Shown: positions 1 through 11,451 of the stretch, in pieces
Layout of the letters: each line of letters begins with the position of its first letter
Numbering within the stretch: the first letter of the stretch is position 1
NCBI GenBank assembly: GCA_963971425.1
Contig: OZ020517.1
Location: 3,474,501-3,538,500, forward strand
Origin: Bryoerythrophyllum caledonicum
Lineage: Eukaryota; Streptophyta; Bryopsida; Pottiales; Pottiaceae
Direction: 5' to 3'
DNA length: 64,000 nucleotides
Program-made: the position numbers and the translations under genes
The notes under the pieces: generated by a model
The model's database searches: none
The model's input: the letters and a program-made list of their open reading frames with translations, nothing else
What the model was told of the DNA's origin: nothing

Positions 1-1688
1 TTCTCAAGAATGCTCATGTATAACAAGTTGCACTATGGATCATGTCGGAAAACCCGCCCATTGGAGCTAATGATTATTACTCAGTTTTAGGAGCAAGGGC
101 ACAAGGTTTCGAGCTTAGACATGCATCCTAGTTCTAGAGCAACCGCCATGAAGAATTTCATGGACAATCAGAAGTATTATGAGACCTTACACTAGAAGGT
201 GGGCCAACAGTTGGCTCGAGAAGAAGGAAAGATGCTGAAGATGAGGCAAGTGGCTATATAGCATCGGGAAGCAATTGCCAAACTCTTGGAGGGCTTCCAA
301 GTCTACTACCACCTCGGAAGGTACAAGCGATTGCAGGGTCTAAATGTGGTGCACCAAGATCAAACGGGATTGTAGGACCGAGCGAGGTTGCAACACCACC
401 AAACGGGAGTGCTGTAGGACTGATTAGTGGAAGCACAACAAGAATGAACCGGAGTGCAGCCGGACTGAGCAAGAGTGCAACATGTTAGAGTGGAAGTGCC
501 TTAGAAAAAATTGGGAGTGAAGCAGGGCCGAGCAGTGCAAGGAGCTCCAAACCAACAAGTCAAAGAAGTAACTAACAACTGTTGTGTTTAGTAAATTGAG
601 ATGTTTCTTAGATATTTCATAATTTTGAGGATGATGGTAGCAAAGTGTGCTATGTTTGATATATTTGGAAATGACTATTGTAAGGCATCTAGAGTGAGAA
701 CATTTTTTTTATTTTGCATGCCTTTTGGTTAGCTCAAGTCCAGTGATTGGGACTTTAATGTTAAGGCTGTTTATGGATTTATATCAATGAGACTGTGGTT
801 TTTTTCCCCATTCTGTATGCTTCTTAGTGAGCTTAAGTCCATTGACTGGGACTTAGGGTGAAGGCCGTTAATGGATCTATATCAGTGAGAATGTGGTTTT
901 TTTTCCCATTGTGTATACTTCTTTGGTCACCTTAACTTTTAGTGTTCCATAGGTAGGAACCAAGTCGAAGACCCTCTCTTGTAATTCTAATGCAAAGTTT
1001 TGCCATGAATGAATATTTATCCAATACCTGTGGATAAATCCAATCTTGTGATACTAATCATCTAATCTCATCTGACATGTGATTTTGTAATTTTTATAGT
1101 GCTCTTATTGTGGGAGAAGCATCGTGCGGGATAACTGGTACAATTTCTAGAAGCTCTTCAATGCCAATGGTTTGAGTGAATATCTTAAGCTTGAAGGCAT
1201 TGGACAAGCTAATATCAATTCTTAAAACGCCCAATTGGATGTAGAAATGTCCATGGCCAATCCACTGAGTGAAATCTTTGTTACAGATGGAGTGAAATCC
1301 ATTTGTCATGGCTGCAGAAATAGTCGAAGAAACGTCCAAATTGTGAAAACCCCCAACTGTTGCAAACCAACAACCCTTGGCTAGCTTTTCCAGGCTTGGC
1401 TCGGATTTAGATTTGGATATTGCTCAAACTGCCCAAAACTGCCTGAACAATAATATATTTACTTACTCGAACGTTGACGTAACGCTCTGGGAAGTTGTAC
1501 ATAAACTTGGTATGTTGACCTAAACCAAAAATTGGAACAAATACTCCTACACCGCTATTGAGGACAGTGTAATAGCGTCGTCAACGTTGACGTTCCATGG
1601 GTTTTGTCAACGTCCCATAGGTTTCCATTGAACTGAAGGTGGACGAGGTCCGCATGGTGGAGGTCGACGTCAACATTGTGGGTGGACG
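1..1688. other. No gene recognised; local tandem repeat
   Basis: I see no supportable gene here. A diverged direct repeat with a period of about 98 bases lies at roughly 720-945: the phrase agctcaagtccagtgattgg near 730 recurs as agcttaagtccattgactgg near 829, each followed by a related run ending in a T tract. From about 1480 to 1690 the sequence repeatedly carries variants of GTTGACGT, also without an obvious function. Short open frames in this stretch show no family signature. Confidence 0.5.
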
Positions 1689-1991
1689 TCAGAGTACAAA
1701 TAGTATTCCAAATACTATTTCCAAGTCGATGCCTACCTTGTCTAACTCATCAATCCAGCCAACATACATATTGATGGGTTCCGTATAAGAGTCAATTGGC
1801 TTCACTAATCCTACACCACAAATCTCACAAGATAATACCCATCTGTGTTTTTCTGTTTTATTGGGAGGTTTACAAAACGTGAAGATTTTAACGCTATCCT
1901 AGTTATTGCAATCGAGACATGGAAATACCTTGTCCATTTTGAGTAGCTTCGGTCTCACCACCCCAGACTTCTGTGATTTACAGCTACCCAT
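1689..1991 (-). pseudogene. ELOF1/Elf1-like zinc-ribbon transcription elongation factor pseudogene
   Basis: On the minus strand an ATG at 1991 opens a frame that begins MGSCKSQKS, has a basic N-terminus, then CLDC, a later CEIC pair, and ends with PINMYVGWIDELDKV. This is the layout of ELOF1/Elf1: a basic tail, a four-cysteine zinc ribbon and a C-terminal 'YSDWID' motif, in a protein of 80-120 residues. In the family it travels with RNA polymerase II and helps transcription through chromatin. The frame holds an in-frame TAG (plus-strand 1899-1901) just after the first cysteine pair, and the spacing between the pairs is longer than usual, so it is probably a pseudogene. The ATG directly follows a TTTTCAG, which could be a splice acceptor. 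Recognised from memory of the family, not by a search. Confidence 0.6.
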
Positions 1992-2322
1992 TTCTGAAAA
2001 TAGAAAATTGATAACAATAACAATCAGGGAAATAAAGAACTCAAAGATAAAACAATCATACTACTAAAATCATAATCTACGCAATGAACCACGCAACGAT
2101 CAACCACGCAATCAACAGTGGAGTGAACTTTAGAAACGCTGTAGTCAACCTCACAGTTAATTGCGCAGTCAACCGTGCAGTGAATCATGTTACTTTTTTT
2201 GAATTTATAGTTTGTAATATAAAAACTACATTAAATTGGTTGCAAAGCGAGTGCCAATTGCTCGTATAATGCATAAAATATAATGGACATGTTGACGTTT
2301 ACATGGACGGGCAGGACAAAAA

Positions 2323-2415
2323 TAAAAGCTGTAGTTGAGTACCTATCTTTATCGTCGTCTCCGCAAAAGTAAAAGCTCAAACTTCAGTTGAATACCTCTC
2401 TTTATCGTCGTCTCC
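2323..2415. repeat. Short direct duplication upstream of TFIIIA
   Basis: Two adjacent diverged copies of about 40-45 bases start at 2323 and 2371. Each runs from aaaagct to a shared end, ctttatcgtcgtctcc. They lie about 300-400 bases upstream of the proposed TFIIIA start, so they may belong to its promoter or 5' leader. No factor site is claimed. Confidence 0.5.
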
Positions 2416-2701
2416 CTCGTTGGTTCTCGTCCGCACCTGTCCAAAAGATCGGGAAAAAGTAAAAGCTCCAGGTCGGTATCGTCGTCACTTTACCGTTAGT
2501 AGGGTTTAACTGCCGAGTGAAGAGCACTTCTTCCAGAACATCGAACTCCATCGCTGCTTCACCATTGTCGTTTTCCTCACAGGGCGACATGACGATGGCC
2601 TTTCGGAGGCCAGCGACCTCCGTCTTCTGCTGATGCGCTTTCTTTGGAGATAATCCACTCTCGTTTCCGTAGTCTTGGCGGGTAGAACGGAGCGGAGCAC
2701 C

Positions 2702-5254
2702 ATGAAATGTGAGGAGGGTCTGGGCGGCAATGCCACTCCCGTGAGGACACCGACGCCATCGCCTTCTCTCTCGCCCTCGCCGTTGCTAGGAGCTGGCTCG
2801 CTGGCTGTGTCTGGAGCGGTCAGTAATTTCAGGTTTCTTTAGTGTACAGTTTTGGACACGATCGAATTCTTACCACTTTAAAAGAGCGGCTGTAGTATTG
2901 TGTTTTACAGCACGAGCGAAGGTACTTGCATAACAGCTTAGGTTAATATATCTTTGATTCAGTTGTGTTGGCAATTTTAATGCGAATATGGGGAGTATTT
3001 TATGTTGTAGTGTTGAGTTAGTGTAAGTGATGATTCTTTGATTCTTTGAGCAGGCGAGGGCGATTGGAGATGCTGCAACGATCATGGAGATGTCAGGACG
3101 CCTTGAGGATTGCTCGTTCCCCAGCAGTGACAACTCGGACCTGCAGGGGGACTCAACTTGGGGTCCAGAAGATGAGGAGGAAGCTGAATTCTCTTCCGAG
3201 AGACGTGCTGCTTCATCTCGCAGCGGGAGCGAAGTAAGTTCTGAGACGGCTTTGGACGATGGGAGTGAAAGTGGGAAGACGAGGCCGGAAGGTAATCACA
3301 AGTGCTCCGTTTACGGAGCCTTGCACCTGAAGCCGTTGCTGCTAAAGCAACACATGTGTACTCATTCCCAAGAGGTAAGTTCGGTATACATGAACCTTTT
3401 GTAGCGTGTAATCTGAATCATGTATGTCGTAACATTTTACAGAGCCATGTCCTGTATGTCCCAAGATTGCACAAAGATACATCCCTCTGTATCTGTTCGC
3501 TGAATAGTGTTTTAGATGAGTTCTGTTCAGATTTAGCGTGCATGCGACGAATTCTGGGTTGAGGATCGGATGTTTTCGGTATCATGGTTGAGTTGTCAAG
3601 CAAGTCCGATAGTGAGCATACTCGCTTGGTGAAAATGGTAAACACGGCAGTCTCTAAATCTGTTCCTATGGGTTATCGATTCGAATCCGATAGCGAGTAT
3701 TATTGTTCAAATTGAAAGGCGTGCATGTGACGAGTTGTATGTCCGTTGTCACGAGTTGAGTGAAAACGTTGTTAAAGTGGTGGCTTGGTTGGTCTCCTTA
3801 GAATTGAGCAGGGTGCCATGCAGCATAATCCAAAGGCCTACCAGATCCCATACCGAACTCTGAAGTCAACGTGCCTTGGGTCGGATGAGTTCTGGAGGGT
3901 AGACCTACCCCTGCAAGGAGCTTACTGGTGCTTTTTCTGACCCTACTCACTTTGTCTGTTTCTGTCGCAGCACCCACAAATCCGCGAGTGGTGCCGCCCC
4001 GTTACTGAGTGTTTGGAAGGTGTATCTTTTGAAACGCAGAGGTCGTTTATTTGCCAAGTCGAGAATTGCGCGCGGCAGTACAACCGCCGAGACCACCTGA
4101 ACCGTCATTCTTTGACCCACAAAGGCAACTTATATGCCTGCACATGGGAGGGTTGTGATGCCACATTTAATGTGAAGTCCAACCTTGAGAGGCATCTGAG
4201 AGTTCATGAGAAGTGGGGCGCGAATAATTTGAGAGGGTCGAAGAGAGTATTGGCTTGTTTGACATGCCCCGAGCATGGGTGCGGGAAATCATTCAAATAT
4301 CCGTCCTTGTTGCAGACGCACACCGAGAACGTGCATGGTGAGATTGAGTTTTAACGTGCATGTTGAGATTGAGTTGTAATGACCCTGTTTCATGCTCTTA
4401 CTTCGATTTGGGGTTTGTTTGTTGATAGTTTGTGGGGTCGTGTTTTTGCAGGGTGTTTGCCAATTACTGAAGCAGTATGTATGGAGCGTGGTTGTGGTAA
4501 AGTTTTCGACAGCCCCGAGATGCTGAAGACACACACCAAAGCTGCACACAGTCACGTCTTTTGTGAAACATGTGGCGTGTCTATATTGAAGAAGAGCCTC
4601 GCAGCTCATTCACGAACACACGAAGAAGGGCACGAGTGGATGCGCTGCCCTGAGTTGGGTTGCCTGCACAGTTACAGCAAGGTATATAGTCAAGTATCCT
4701 GATTCTTGTGGCTCGAGCTGGTATCAGATAGAAGGAAGTTATATCCCATGTTCCAGTGCCTGGGTTACGCTAGAGGTTGGGGAATGTTCTGGATTGGTTG
4801 CTGATTTGAGTTGGTTGTGTGGTGGCGTAGAAATCCAATTTGGATACTCACATTCGAGCAATTCACATGAAGTTGAAGCCGTATGCTTGCTCCCATGGTG
4901 GTTGCGGAATGCGGTTTGCATATAGAGCTGTGCGCGATAAGCATGAAGTGTGCAGCACACATGTGAAACCTGTTCTGGTGAGTAGTATAGACGTTTCTGA
5001 CGCACTTGTGTTCCGTGCATCTGTATGGTCGTTCCCAGCATCAATGTTTTGAAGTGATTCTGCTGATGGTGATGGAAGTATGCATTTGGTTCCTCAGTGG
5101 CGTGATGATTTAGTCTGGTTTTCAGCAGGAAGGAGATTTCGAAAGCGAGGACGCTGAGTTCAAATTGAAACCACGAGGTGGTAGAAAACGGCTGGGAATT
5201 CAACACGTTGATGATCTTCTTCCAAGAAAGTATGGATGTCATGGTCGAGAGTGA
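2702..5254 (+). CDS. TFIIIA: Transcription factor IIIA (C2H2 zinc-finger, 5S rRNA gene activator)
   Basis: TFIIIA binds the internal promoter of 5S rRNA genes and also 5S rRNA itself. Proposed exons are 2702-2818, 3054-3374, 4040-4337, 4452-4681, 4831-4977 and 5126-5254. All junctions are GT-AG and keep phase, giving 413 residues, close to the plant family length. An acidic Ser/Glu-rich N-terminus is followed by about nine C2H2 fingers, including CQVENCARQYNRRDHLNRH and CTWEGCDATFNVKSNLERH, and by a C-terminal PRGGRKR motif typical of plant TFIIIA. Joining exon 2 straight to 4040 gives HSQE|RSFIC, matching the usual finger 1-2 linker. An alternative acceptor at 3971 would add 23 in-frame codons. 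A 5S rRNA-like element lies in the intron between exons 2 and 3. Finger 1 reads CSVYG where CxxC is expected, so its second cysteine is Tyr. Exon 1 is the least certain; a start at 3084 is possible. Confidence 0.88.
3812..3940 (+). promoter_or_regulatory. Plant 5S rRNA mimic (P5SM) element in TFIIIA
   Basis: This stretch, in the intron between TFIIIA exons 2 and 3, closely resembles 5S rRNA: it starts GGGTGCCATGCAGCAT, keeps GATCCCATACCGAACTC and GAAGTCAACGTGC, and ends near CTTACTGGTGCTT. A cag acceptor at 3809-3811 immediately precedes it. In plants an exonised 5S rRNA relative inside TFIIIA is known to control alternative splicing: when it is kept, the message carries an early stop; when ribosomal protein L5 binds the element, the exon is skipped and TFIIIA is made. 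The position and sequence here fit that system. The downstream donor of the mimic exon could not be fixed by eye. It is not a normal 5S gene, since it lies inside a protein gene and has diverged loops. Confidence 0.85.
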
Positions 5255-6363
5255 TTCCTTTTTTGTAGGTAAATGAAATGAGATCTTGAACATGAGCGGC
5301 ATAATGTACAGGCTTAGAGGTGTAGATAGCAATTTTTTGACTGGAGTGAGTAGAGTCTACTAGCGCTCTGGTGATTTGAAACGGAGCCTCTCTCTTGGGA
5401 TCTGAGCTTGAGATTTTGTTGGGTTCTCTACAAGAAGTAGGCTCCATTTTGCTTCAGCTGTGTAGCGGTGTTTAGCAAGTGTATGGTAATCAAGAGATGT
5501 CTTGAACAAGACCATGGAAATGGGTGATTCTTAATTTATTGCGATATTCAGACTTGTATCACTCTTGTTAGAGAACCGATCTGGAGGTTTATGGATTTCA
5601 TGTATTCCATTTCTAGAAAGTAAATATTCAAGAAGTACCGTGTTCTATATAGAAATTTATAACTATCATAATTAGCGACTCAGGTTTTGCCGATACTCCT
5701 TAGTGATCTTGAAGTTTGTGCAGTAAATTTTCAAGCAACTTTCTCTAAAAACAACTTTGGTTGTTATTATAGTCATTTCATCATAATAGTGAGCCTTCTC
5801 TGTAACAGCCCCTATACTTGTTCTGGTCATTCATCATATTAGTGAGCTTCCTCTGTAACAACCCTACTTCTTGTTATGGTCATTCATCATAATAGTGAAC
5901 TCCCTCTACAACAATCGACTCTTTCTACAACAACTCTACCGGACTGTTACTTGTTACATGTCGAATCAGATGGCAAGTGCTATGACACATGCCATACAAG
6001 CACTTGGTGAATCTCACACGCTTTGATTACAACCATAGTAATCTACTTTCCAGTATGTCAAGATGGTTTGCACATTGGTTCCCAAATCACCCAGGAAATG
6101 AAAAGAATATCGAGAAACAATTAATGGAGAATGTACATATGCTCTTTGACAAGGTGCTGGGAAGAGATATAACAAGTGTTTTTATTTGCTTAATGTAGTG
6201 AAGAAATGTGTAAAGATCTGAATTCCGCCACCGTGCATGAACATCTGGATGAGCTTCTCTGTGGGAGGTGCTTAAAACGGTGAAAAGCATATTAATAAAT
6301 GAGTCGAATTTAGACAGCAATCACACTGAAAATTGCATACTAATAGCATTCAACGAGCAGACA
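5255..6363. other. TFIIIA 3' flank; no gene; 53-base tandem repeat
   Basis: No gene is supported here. From about 5772 to 5940 there are three diverged tandem copies of a 53-54 base unit beginning gtcattcatcataatagtga and followed by ctctgtaacaaccct variants. These phrases resemble the ends of pogo-like plant MITEs (see 48890-49233), so this may be a decayed or partial copy. Confidence 0.4.
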
Positions 6364-6557
6364 TTGACACAAACATGAGGCATAGTCGATGAGATCCAAC
6401 ACAGACTGCAGATACTCTTTCCACAGGATCAAACCAAAAAAACACTGTTGAAAACTGCGAAGCGTTTCCAATTACAACGGCAAACGTACAATCACACCGA
6501 CTACCGTCAACACTAACTTAAGGTGCTACGAAAAGTGTTCAGCGACTTCCATGTCGC

Positions 6558-6966
6558 CTACTTAGATCTCTGCCGCATCTTGCGGCGCTTGCGCTTCAGC
6601 CTCCTCATGCGTTTCTTCTTCCACTGCAAACCAAAAAAGAGCAGAACATCAGCCAACAGTAGAAACGGCAACACGAAACTCGAAACCCTAACTCATCAAC
6701 CCAAAATCCAAAACCCTAAGCCCTCAAACCTAATGGAGACAGATACCCTGCCATCTGATCCTCTAAACAATGACATAAGAAATATATACAAAGAACAACT
6801 ACCCCAGATTCTTCCAAACAAATCATAACTTCCTCAAACTCTTTCCGAAGAAAATGACAACTAAACAGTCAGAGGAAAACAAACAAGCAAAACAAAACTA
6901 ACAAACAAAACAAAACTAACAAGCAGACGCGCAGAGCGAAAGGCAGGCACGAACCTTGGCCCTCAT
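6558..6966 (-). CDS. RPL41: 60S ribosomal protein eL41, copy A
   Basis: eL41 is a 25-residue, strongly basic protein of the large ribosomal subunit. Exon 1 (6955-6966) encodes MRAK and exon 2 (6558-6623) encodes WKKKRMRRLKRKRRKMRQ followed by RSK and a stop, which is the full eukaryotic eL41. The intron (6624-6954) has GT-AG ends with TTTGCAG at the acceptor. AAACCCTAA telo-box motifs lie in the intron (6683-6691, 6711-6719) and upstream at 7052-7060; such motifs are common in plant ribosomal protein promoters. The gene is too short for standard ORF callers. An identical protein is encoded by copy B at 15806-16196. Both copies look functional, since a 25-codon message is fully kept in each. 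Confidence 0.95.
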
Positions 6967-7051
6967 GGTTCCGGTCTATCAAAGCTCCGTTGCTACACGC
7001 GGCTGCGGAAAAGAGACGATTGCAGGCGAAGGTGGAACTTCTATAGTACCC

Positions 7052-7060
7052 AAACCCTAA
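7052..7060. promoter_or_regulatory. Telo-box (AAACCCTAA) upstream of eL41 copy A
   Basis: A perfect AAACCCTAA lies about 90 bases upstream of the eL41 start codon. Telo-boxes near the transcription start are a known feature of plant genes for ribosomal proteins and translation factors. Function here is inferred from position only. Confidence 0.55.
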
Positions 7061-7103
7061 ACTAAGAGAGTTGGTTCCACGGCGATAGGTGCAAAACGGT
7101 GAC

Positions 7104-7176
7104 TGGAGAAGAGGGGCATCGATCCCCTTACCTCCTGAATGCGAATCAGGCGCTCTACCATTTGAGCTACTCCCCC
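7104..7176 (-). tRNA. tRNA-Ala (anticodon CGC)
   Basis: The minus strand folds as a 73-nt tRNA. The acceptor stem is GGGGGAG with CTTCTCC and discriminator A. The D-arm follows TAGCTCAAATGGTAGAGC, the anticodon stem CCTGA/TCAGG encloses loop TTCGCAT with anticodon CGC, and the T-arm carries GATCGATGC as B box. It reads GCG codons. Two G-U pairs weaken the acceptor stem relative to the usual plant tRNA-Ala (GGGGATG/CATCTCC). A TTTT tract about 9 bases past the 3' end can serve as the Pol III terminator. It lies head to tail upstream of eL41 copy A and is missing from the duplicated copy B. Confidence 0.92.
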
Positions 7177-7352
7177 ATGACCGCGGCGTCGCCTGACCAT
7201 GGCCGCGAATGCAATATCCTGGCTCTGCTACTTCACGTGAGAGTGACAAATCATATATTGAGGAAGCTTACTTTTGAATAATTATGGTTACTTGGTGTGG
7301 GGATTCAAGGACATCACGAAGGACGAGTTGTAGCTAGTTTTCATATTGCAAT

Positions 7353-7723
7353 GAGAGCATCTCCACCCTTGGCGGGGACTTTCCCACGGCAGACCGGGAG
7401 ATCTCCACTATGGGCGAAGACGGTTGGCAGGTCGTCTTGGAAATGACGCACCGAGAATAGACGACCACGGCAGACCAAGAAGTCTGGCAACAGTTATGCG
7501 TCACTCAATGATTGCCACGTGTCATCATATCATTTGCTTCTCCGAAAGAAGAAATTTTTTGTGCGCACTGTACTTTTTGGGAATTCCTCGTTTAAATGGG
7601 CCAACACCGCCAGTCCGGTAGACCGAGACGCCGACTTAGGCCACTCAATGTGTGGCTTTCTCCCGATTATGACACCACTTCGGCATTTCTACGAGGGCCC
7701 TGTGCACCAATGAAGATGCTCTA
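7353..7723. mobile_element. MITE, PIF/Harbinger-like ends
   Basis: The left end reads GAGAGCATCTCCACC and the right end is its approximate inverse (GAAGATGCTCT). The 371-base interior is GC-richer than its surroundings and has no gene. The same terminal motif flanks the element at 21765-22255. Ends of the form GAGCATCTCCA are widespread in plant Tourist/Harbinger-type MITEs. I could not find a clean target-site duplication. Confidence 0.5.
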
Positions 7724-8656
7724 AGTTAAGCCCCCCACAACCAAAGCTGATAAAATTGAGGTATATTCTATCGACTTCCATATCATTACCACCAATTCAA
7801 TTTCAAATGAGAGTTTTCTATTAGTCAGGAACCCTTGCTTTTGGTCGTTGCTTTTGGGGGGTACCTATTGGTGGCCACCCACTAAACATGGCAGCACACT
7901 TTGAAAATTCATGAGTAATTCATTTTTCATCGGAAAAATATGAAATCACTTGGATTGAAATTGTAGTTCTATAGGCTTTGATTGACAAATTATATTTATT
8001 TTGATTCTCTCTCTCCGTACATTTTGATTTTCTCTGCACATTGCTTAATTTGTCGATTTAGGGAGGTTATCTTAGTAAGAAAGAAAACTTCCACAAGGAG
8101 AAGAAATATATAGGCTCTAGAACAAATTGCGGAGTCCATTAAATCACCCCTTGTTTTAGTGCTCAACTTTAGCCAAAGACAAAGTTTAAAAGAAATCAAA
8201 TCATTCAAACAACTCTACATTGCCTTAGATTTGTCATCGTTGGAAAGGAGGCAGTTAACGCTATAATGCCTAAGTAGACCAAAAGGCTTATGGAAAATCT
8301 ACAATAGTGGTAGATTATGCGGGACATCATACATATAATAGGTACAATGGCAAGCACAAGTATCCGGACAGTGAGGCATCTCACCAATAGGTGTTGACTA
8401 TAGCATAGTTCGTGGGTTGGTAAGAGATATTTTAGGACAACTTTAATTAGTACACCACATAGCACCTAATTAACATGGACTCCCTCAAAATTTGCCGCTA
8501 GTAGGAATTATACATGCAAAAATCATAAAGGAGTGTAAACAACTTAATATGCACATAAGTTATACCCACCACTATCTTCGCATTACAAGTGTACTTGTGA
8601 GGCTTTTTGTTGTGGATTTTTTTGGTAAGATTTCAAGAGGCCTTATGTGATATGCT
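7724..8656. other. No gene recognised
   Basis: AT-rich sequence. Short frames show no family signature. It borders the decayed Tc1-like transposase that follows and may include that element's 5' end, but I found no clear terminal inverted repeat. Confidence 0.4.
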
Positions 8657-9676
8657 ATGGCTCCTAGAAGGTTTGAGAATCAACATTCAGCAGTTCTTGA
8701 GACGTGTGAGCAAGGCAACTCATATGGCCAGGTTTTTGCAGTTTTGGGCATTTCTCGAAGCACTTCTTCCAACAAAATGTGAAGGTTTTGGCAGAGGGAG
8801 AGCCTCACAGACAAAACTTCATCTGGAAGACCTAGAATTCTTGATGAACGTGATGACCATGACATTGTAAAGAGATTAAATGATTGATATACAAGTACAA
8901 CAATAGTTATAAGAAGAGTGTAACGATCCCAGGGCATGCGATTGAGTGATGATACAGTCAAAGGAGTCTTTGGAGTCTGGACGCAAGAGTTGAGAGCATC
9001 TGTGAAGATCAAAAAGCCATTTTTGACAAGGAAACATTGAGCATGTTGTTTGCAATGGGCAAAGAAGTGTCAGCATGCAAATTGGGAGTTTTGGGCTCAT
9101 GTCATTTTACTCTGATGAGTCCAAATTCAATTTTTTTGGCTTAGATGAGCGTCAGTATTGTTGGAGGAAGAGTGGAGAATGTCTTTTAGATCACCATGTG
9201 CAATCTACAATCAAACATGGAGGAGGAAACATAATGGTTTGGGGTTGTATGAGATAAGAAGGAGTTAACAACCTTTATCAAATTGTAGGGAAGATGGATA
9301 AATATGTGTATTGCAACATTTTTGAGGCGGAGCTTATGGGTATTATATAGATGCAAGGTTTGGAAGAGGATGAGGTTATTTTCCAACATGACAATGATCC
9401 AAAGCATACTGTACATTATGTTGTTGATTGGTTGCCTGCTCAAACATTTCAGCTTATTGGACATCACTTGACCTCAATCTAATAGAACATCTTTGGAATG
9501 AAGTAGATCGCCGTTTAAGAAGGTCTAGGAAGAAACCCACTACTAAAAGTAACTTATGGGAGAAAATCCAAGAAGTTTGGTACAATATAGAGCCTGATGT
9601 TAAGAAGTTGATACGCTCTATGCCTCAAAGAGCTCTCAATGTCTACCAAGTAAGAGGTGGCTACACACGGTGGTAG
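8657..9676 (+). pseudogene. Decayed Tc1/mariner-type transposase
   Basis: In pieces over several frames this reads like the intact transposase at 11780-12805. It opens MAPRR...ENQHSAVLETCEQGNSYG with the helix-turn-helix motif VLGISRSTS, continues through FYSDESKFNFFG (first catalytic Asp), GGGNIMVWGC and QHDNDPKHT (second Asp), and reaches IEHLWNEVDRR (Glu of DD34E) and the end motif GGYTRW. In-frame stops and frameshifts break it in several places, for instance after the HTH, after VWGCMR, and where the SPDLNP block should be. It would have cut and pasted a Tc1-like element at TA sites. It is an older relative of the intact element 2 kb away. Confidence 0.88.
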
Positions 9677-11449
9677 TGTTTGTTAGTGCTTGTGAGTTGA
9701 ATCATTGAATTGTAAAGGAGTTTAGTAATACTCTATAGTCTTGTTTTCCATGGTTGATATGCAATAAAAATTTGTTTGAGTATAAAGAATTGTACAGGCT
9801 TGTTGCACATTTGAATTATTGTGTATCATTCTAGTTCATATATCCATTAAAAACTTTGTAATTTATGCTTGTTGCAACTATATATGCTTGTGGTTGTGTT
9901 CTTGGTATTTTATGAGAGTTCATGTAGATTTGGTAGCTCATTTTCCAGGAAAATCTCCTCTTGTACGACTATTTCAGCTTGCCACAGTACATCTCATTGC
10001 CACCCCACTTCACGGAAATTATTGTAAATTGCCAATGTATGCATGGATTGCATATCAAGGAATTGGAAAGCTCTCGCAGACAACGACAACAACGGCCAAT
10101 TGTGGGAAGAGTTACAACACCAAAAGCACCAAAATCGACTCTCCTAGGGCCTCATAGGCACTAAAGGGTTAAATCAGCTACTGAATTCTATGAAGAAAAT
10201 CCTTTGATTGTTGCAAGATTGTTCCTAGAGCTGGCATATGAGACCTGCATGTTTCATAGGCCGCACATCTCCGTATGCATGTGGCGAACAATTGAAGGCC
10301 ATGGTTGCTATGTCTATAACCGCCAGCAGATTGGTTTGCACATGTGGAGAAAGAGTCGTCATAACTGAAGAGGCAGTGACATCACCACAAGGCAGTAAGT
10401 TAGGGGAAGAGAGATTTCTAGTTTCTGAGAAGTTGGTGGAGACCCCGAAAAGCAGTGAATCACCTCCAAGTGTGCATACTGCATCTGACACCCGGCCATC
10501 TGTGCATGTGGATCGACATCTGTACGTTGACATTGGAGCAGGTTAGGTAGTAGTTCGAGATCCCCGAACAAGTTCATGCATTAGCATTTTCTCTTGCTCA
10601 CATCCCACACATGGATTTCTGTACACCAACTACGAAGTAATCAGACAGCGGATTCGTTCAGTTGGAGCTGAATCTGTCTCTTTTTCGCCCAATTGTCAGA
10701 TGATCAAGGGGCAGATATGGCTGTCTGAAACTTAGCATCACATCAACGAAGGGTTAATTTCCATGGGCACATATTTCCGAAGCGACATGGTTTTCAGGAT
10801 TTAGCGATGGTTCAGGTTCTTAACACCAACCCTTTGCTAGATCTGTTTCTAATTGTAGCTGGTTTCGAATCTACTGTGATTGTACGGTTTCAGACCCTAA
10901 ACCCGAGACCCTAAAAACCAGGGTGACTGGAATTGGTGACGTGGGCCACGAAGTAGCTGATGTGATGATGGATTCTAGCATGAATTTTAGTATAGATGTT
11001 TGTGACTTGGATGATGTGTATGTACGAACTGGTTCAGCTGAACTTTTCAATTGACAGTTTTATTCTGAATGCACATATGTTACTCAGGCTGGTGACAAGT
11101 GCCTTGCTACTTTCTGCCTGGACGTGCGTTGACGTGGCATTTTGAAGAGTGTTCATGCAAAAGAGAGAGCGACACGAATCTGGTAAACAAATTTAACGAT
11201 GGTGTTTTTGACTGGTGAACTAGATTTTCCGGGTTGGTGAAGCTGCAGTGCACTCAGAACTTGATTATATGGCAGCGAAGACAATATCATTTGACGTCTC
11301 GACATATTTGAAGCCTTTCCGAGTATCGATCCAAGACATGGATACTGTCGGAGAGTTCACCAACGGATTCTCCAATTCGAGAAGAAAGTGTGAGCCGCTT
11401 TCATCAAGATCAGTGCATCTCTAACACCTTGAGTTGTCCAGTTTGAAGG
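9677..11449. other. No gene recognised
   Basis: About 1.8 kb of moderate GC. Short plus-strand frames (such as 10238-10546) have no recognisable domain. A stretch near 11225-11420 has a fairly long open frame with VHSELDYMAAKTISFDV, which I cannot assign. It may be remains of a host gene or an old element interrupted by the Tc1 insertion at 11450. Confidence 0.35.
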
Positions 11450-11451
11450 TA

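Larger units (their letters stand above)
6364..7320. repeat. Segmental duplication, copy A (eL41 plus tRNA-Ala)
   Basis: This block is repeated in the same orientation at about 15619-16508. Shared sequence runs from acatgaggcatagtcgatga, through the whole eL41 gene and its intron, to attatggttacttggtgtgg and ggacatcac at the right edge. Copy A holds a tRNA-Ala gene that copy B lacks. The copies differ by scattered substitutions and small indels, so the duplication is not very recent. Confidence 0.85.
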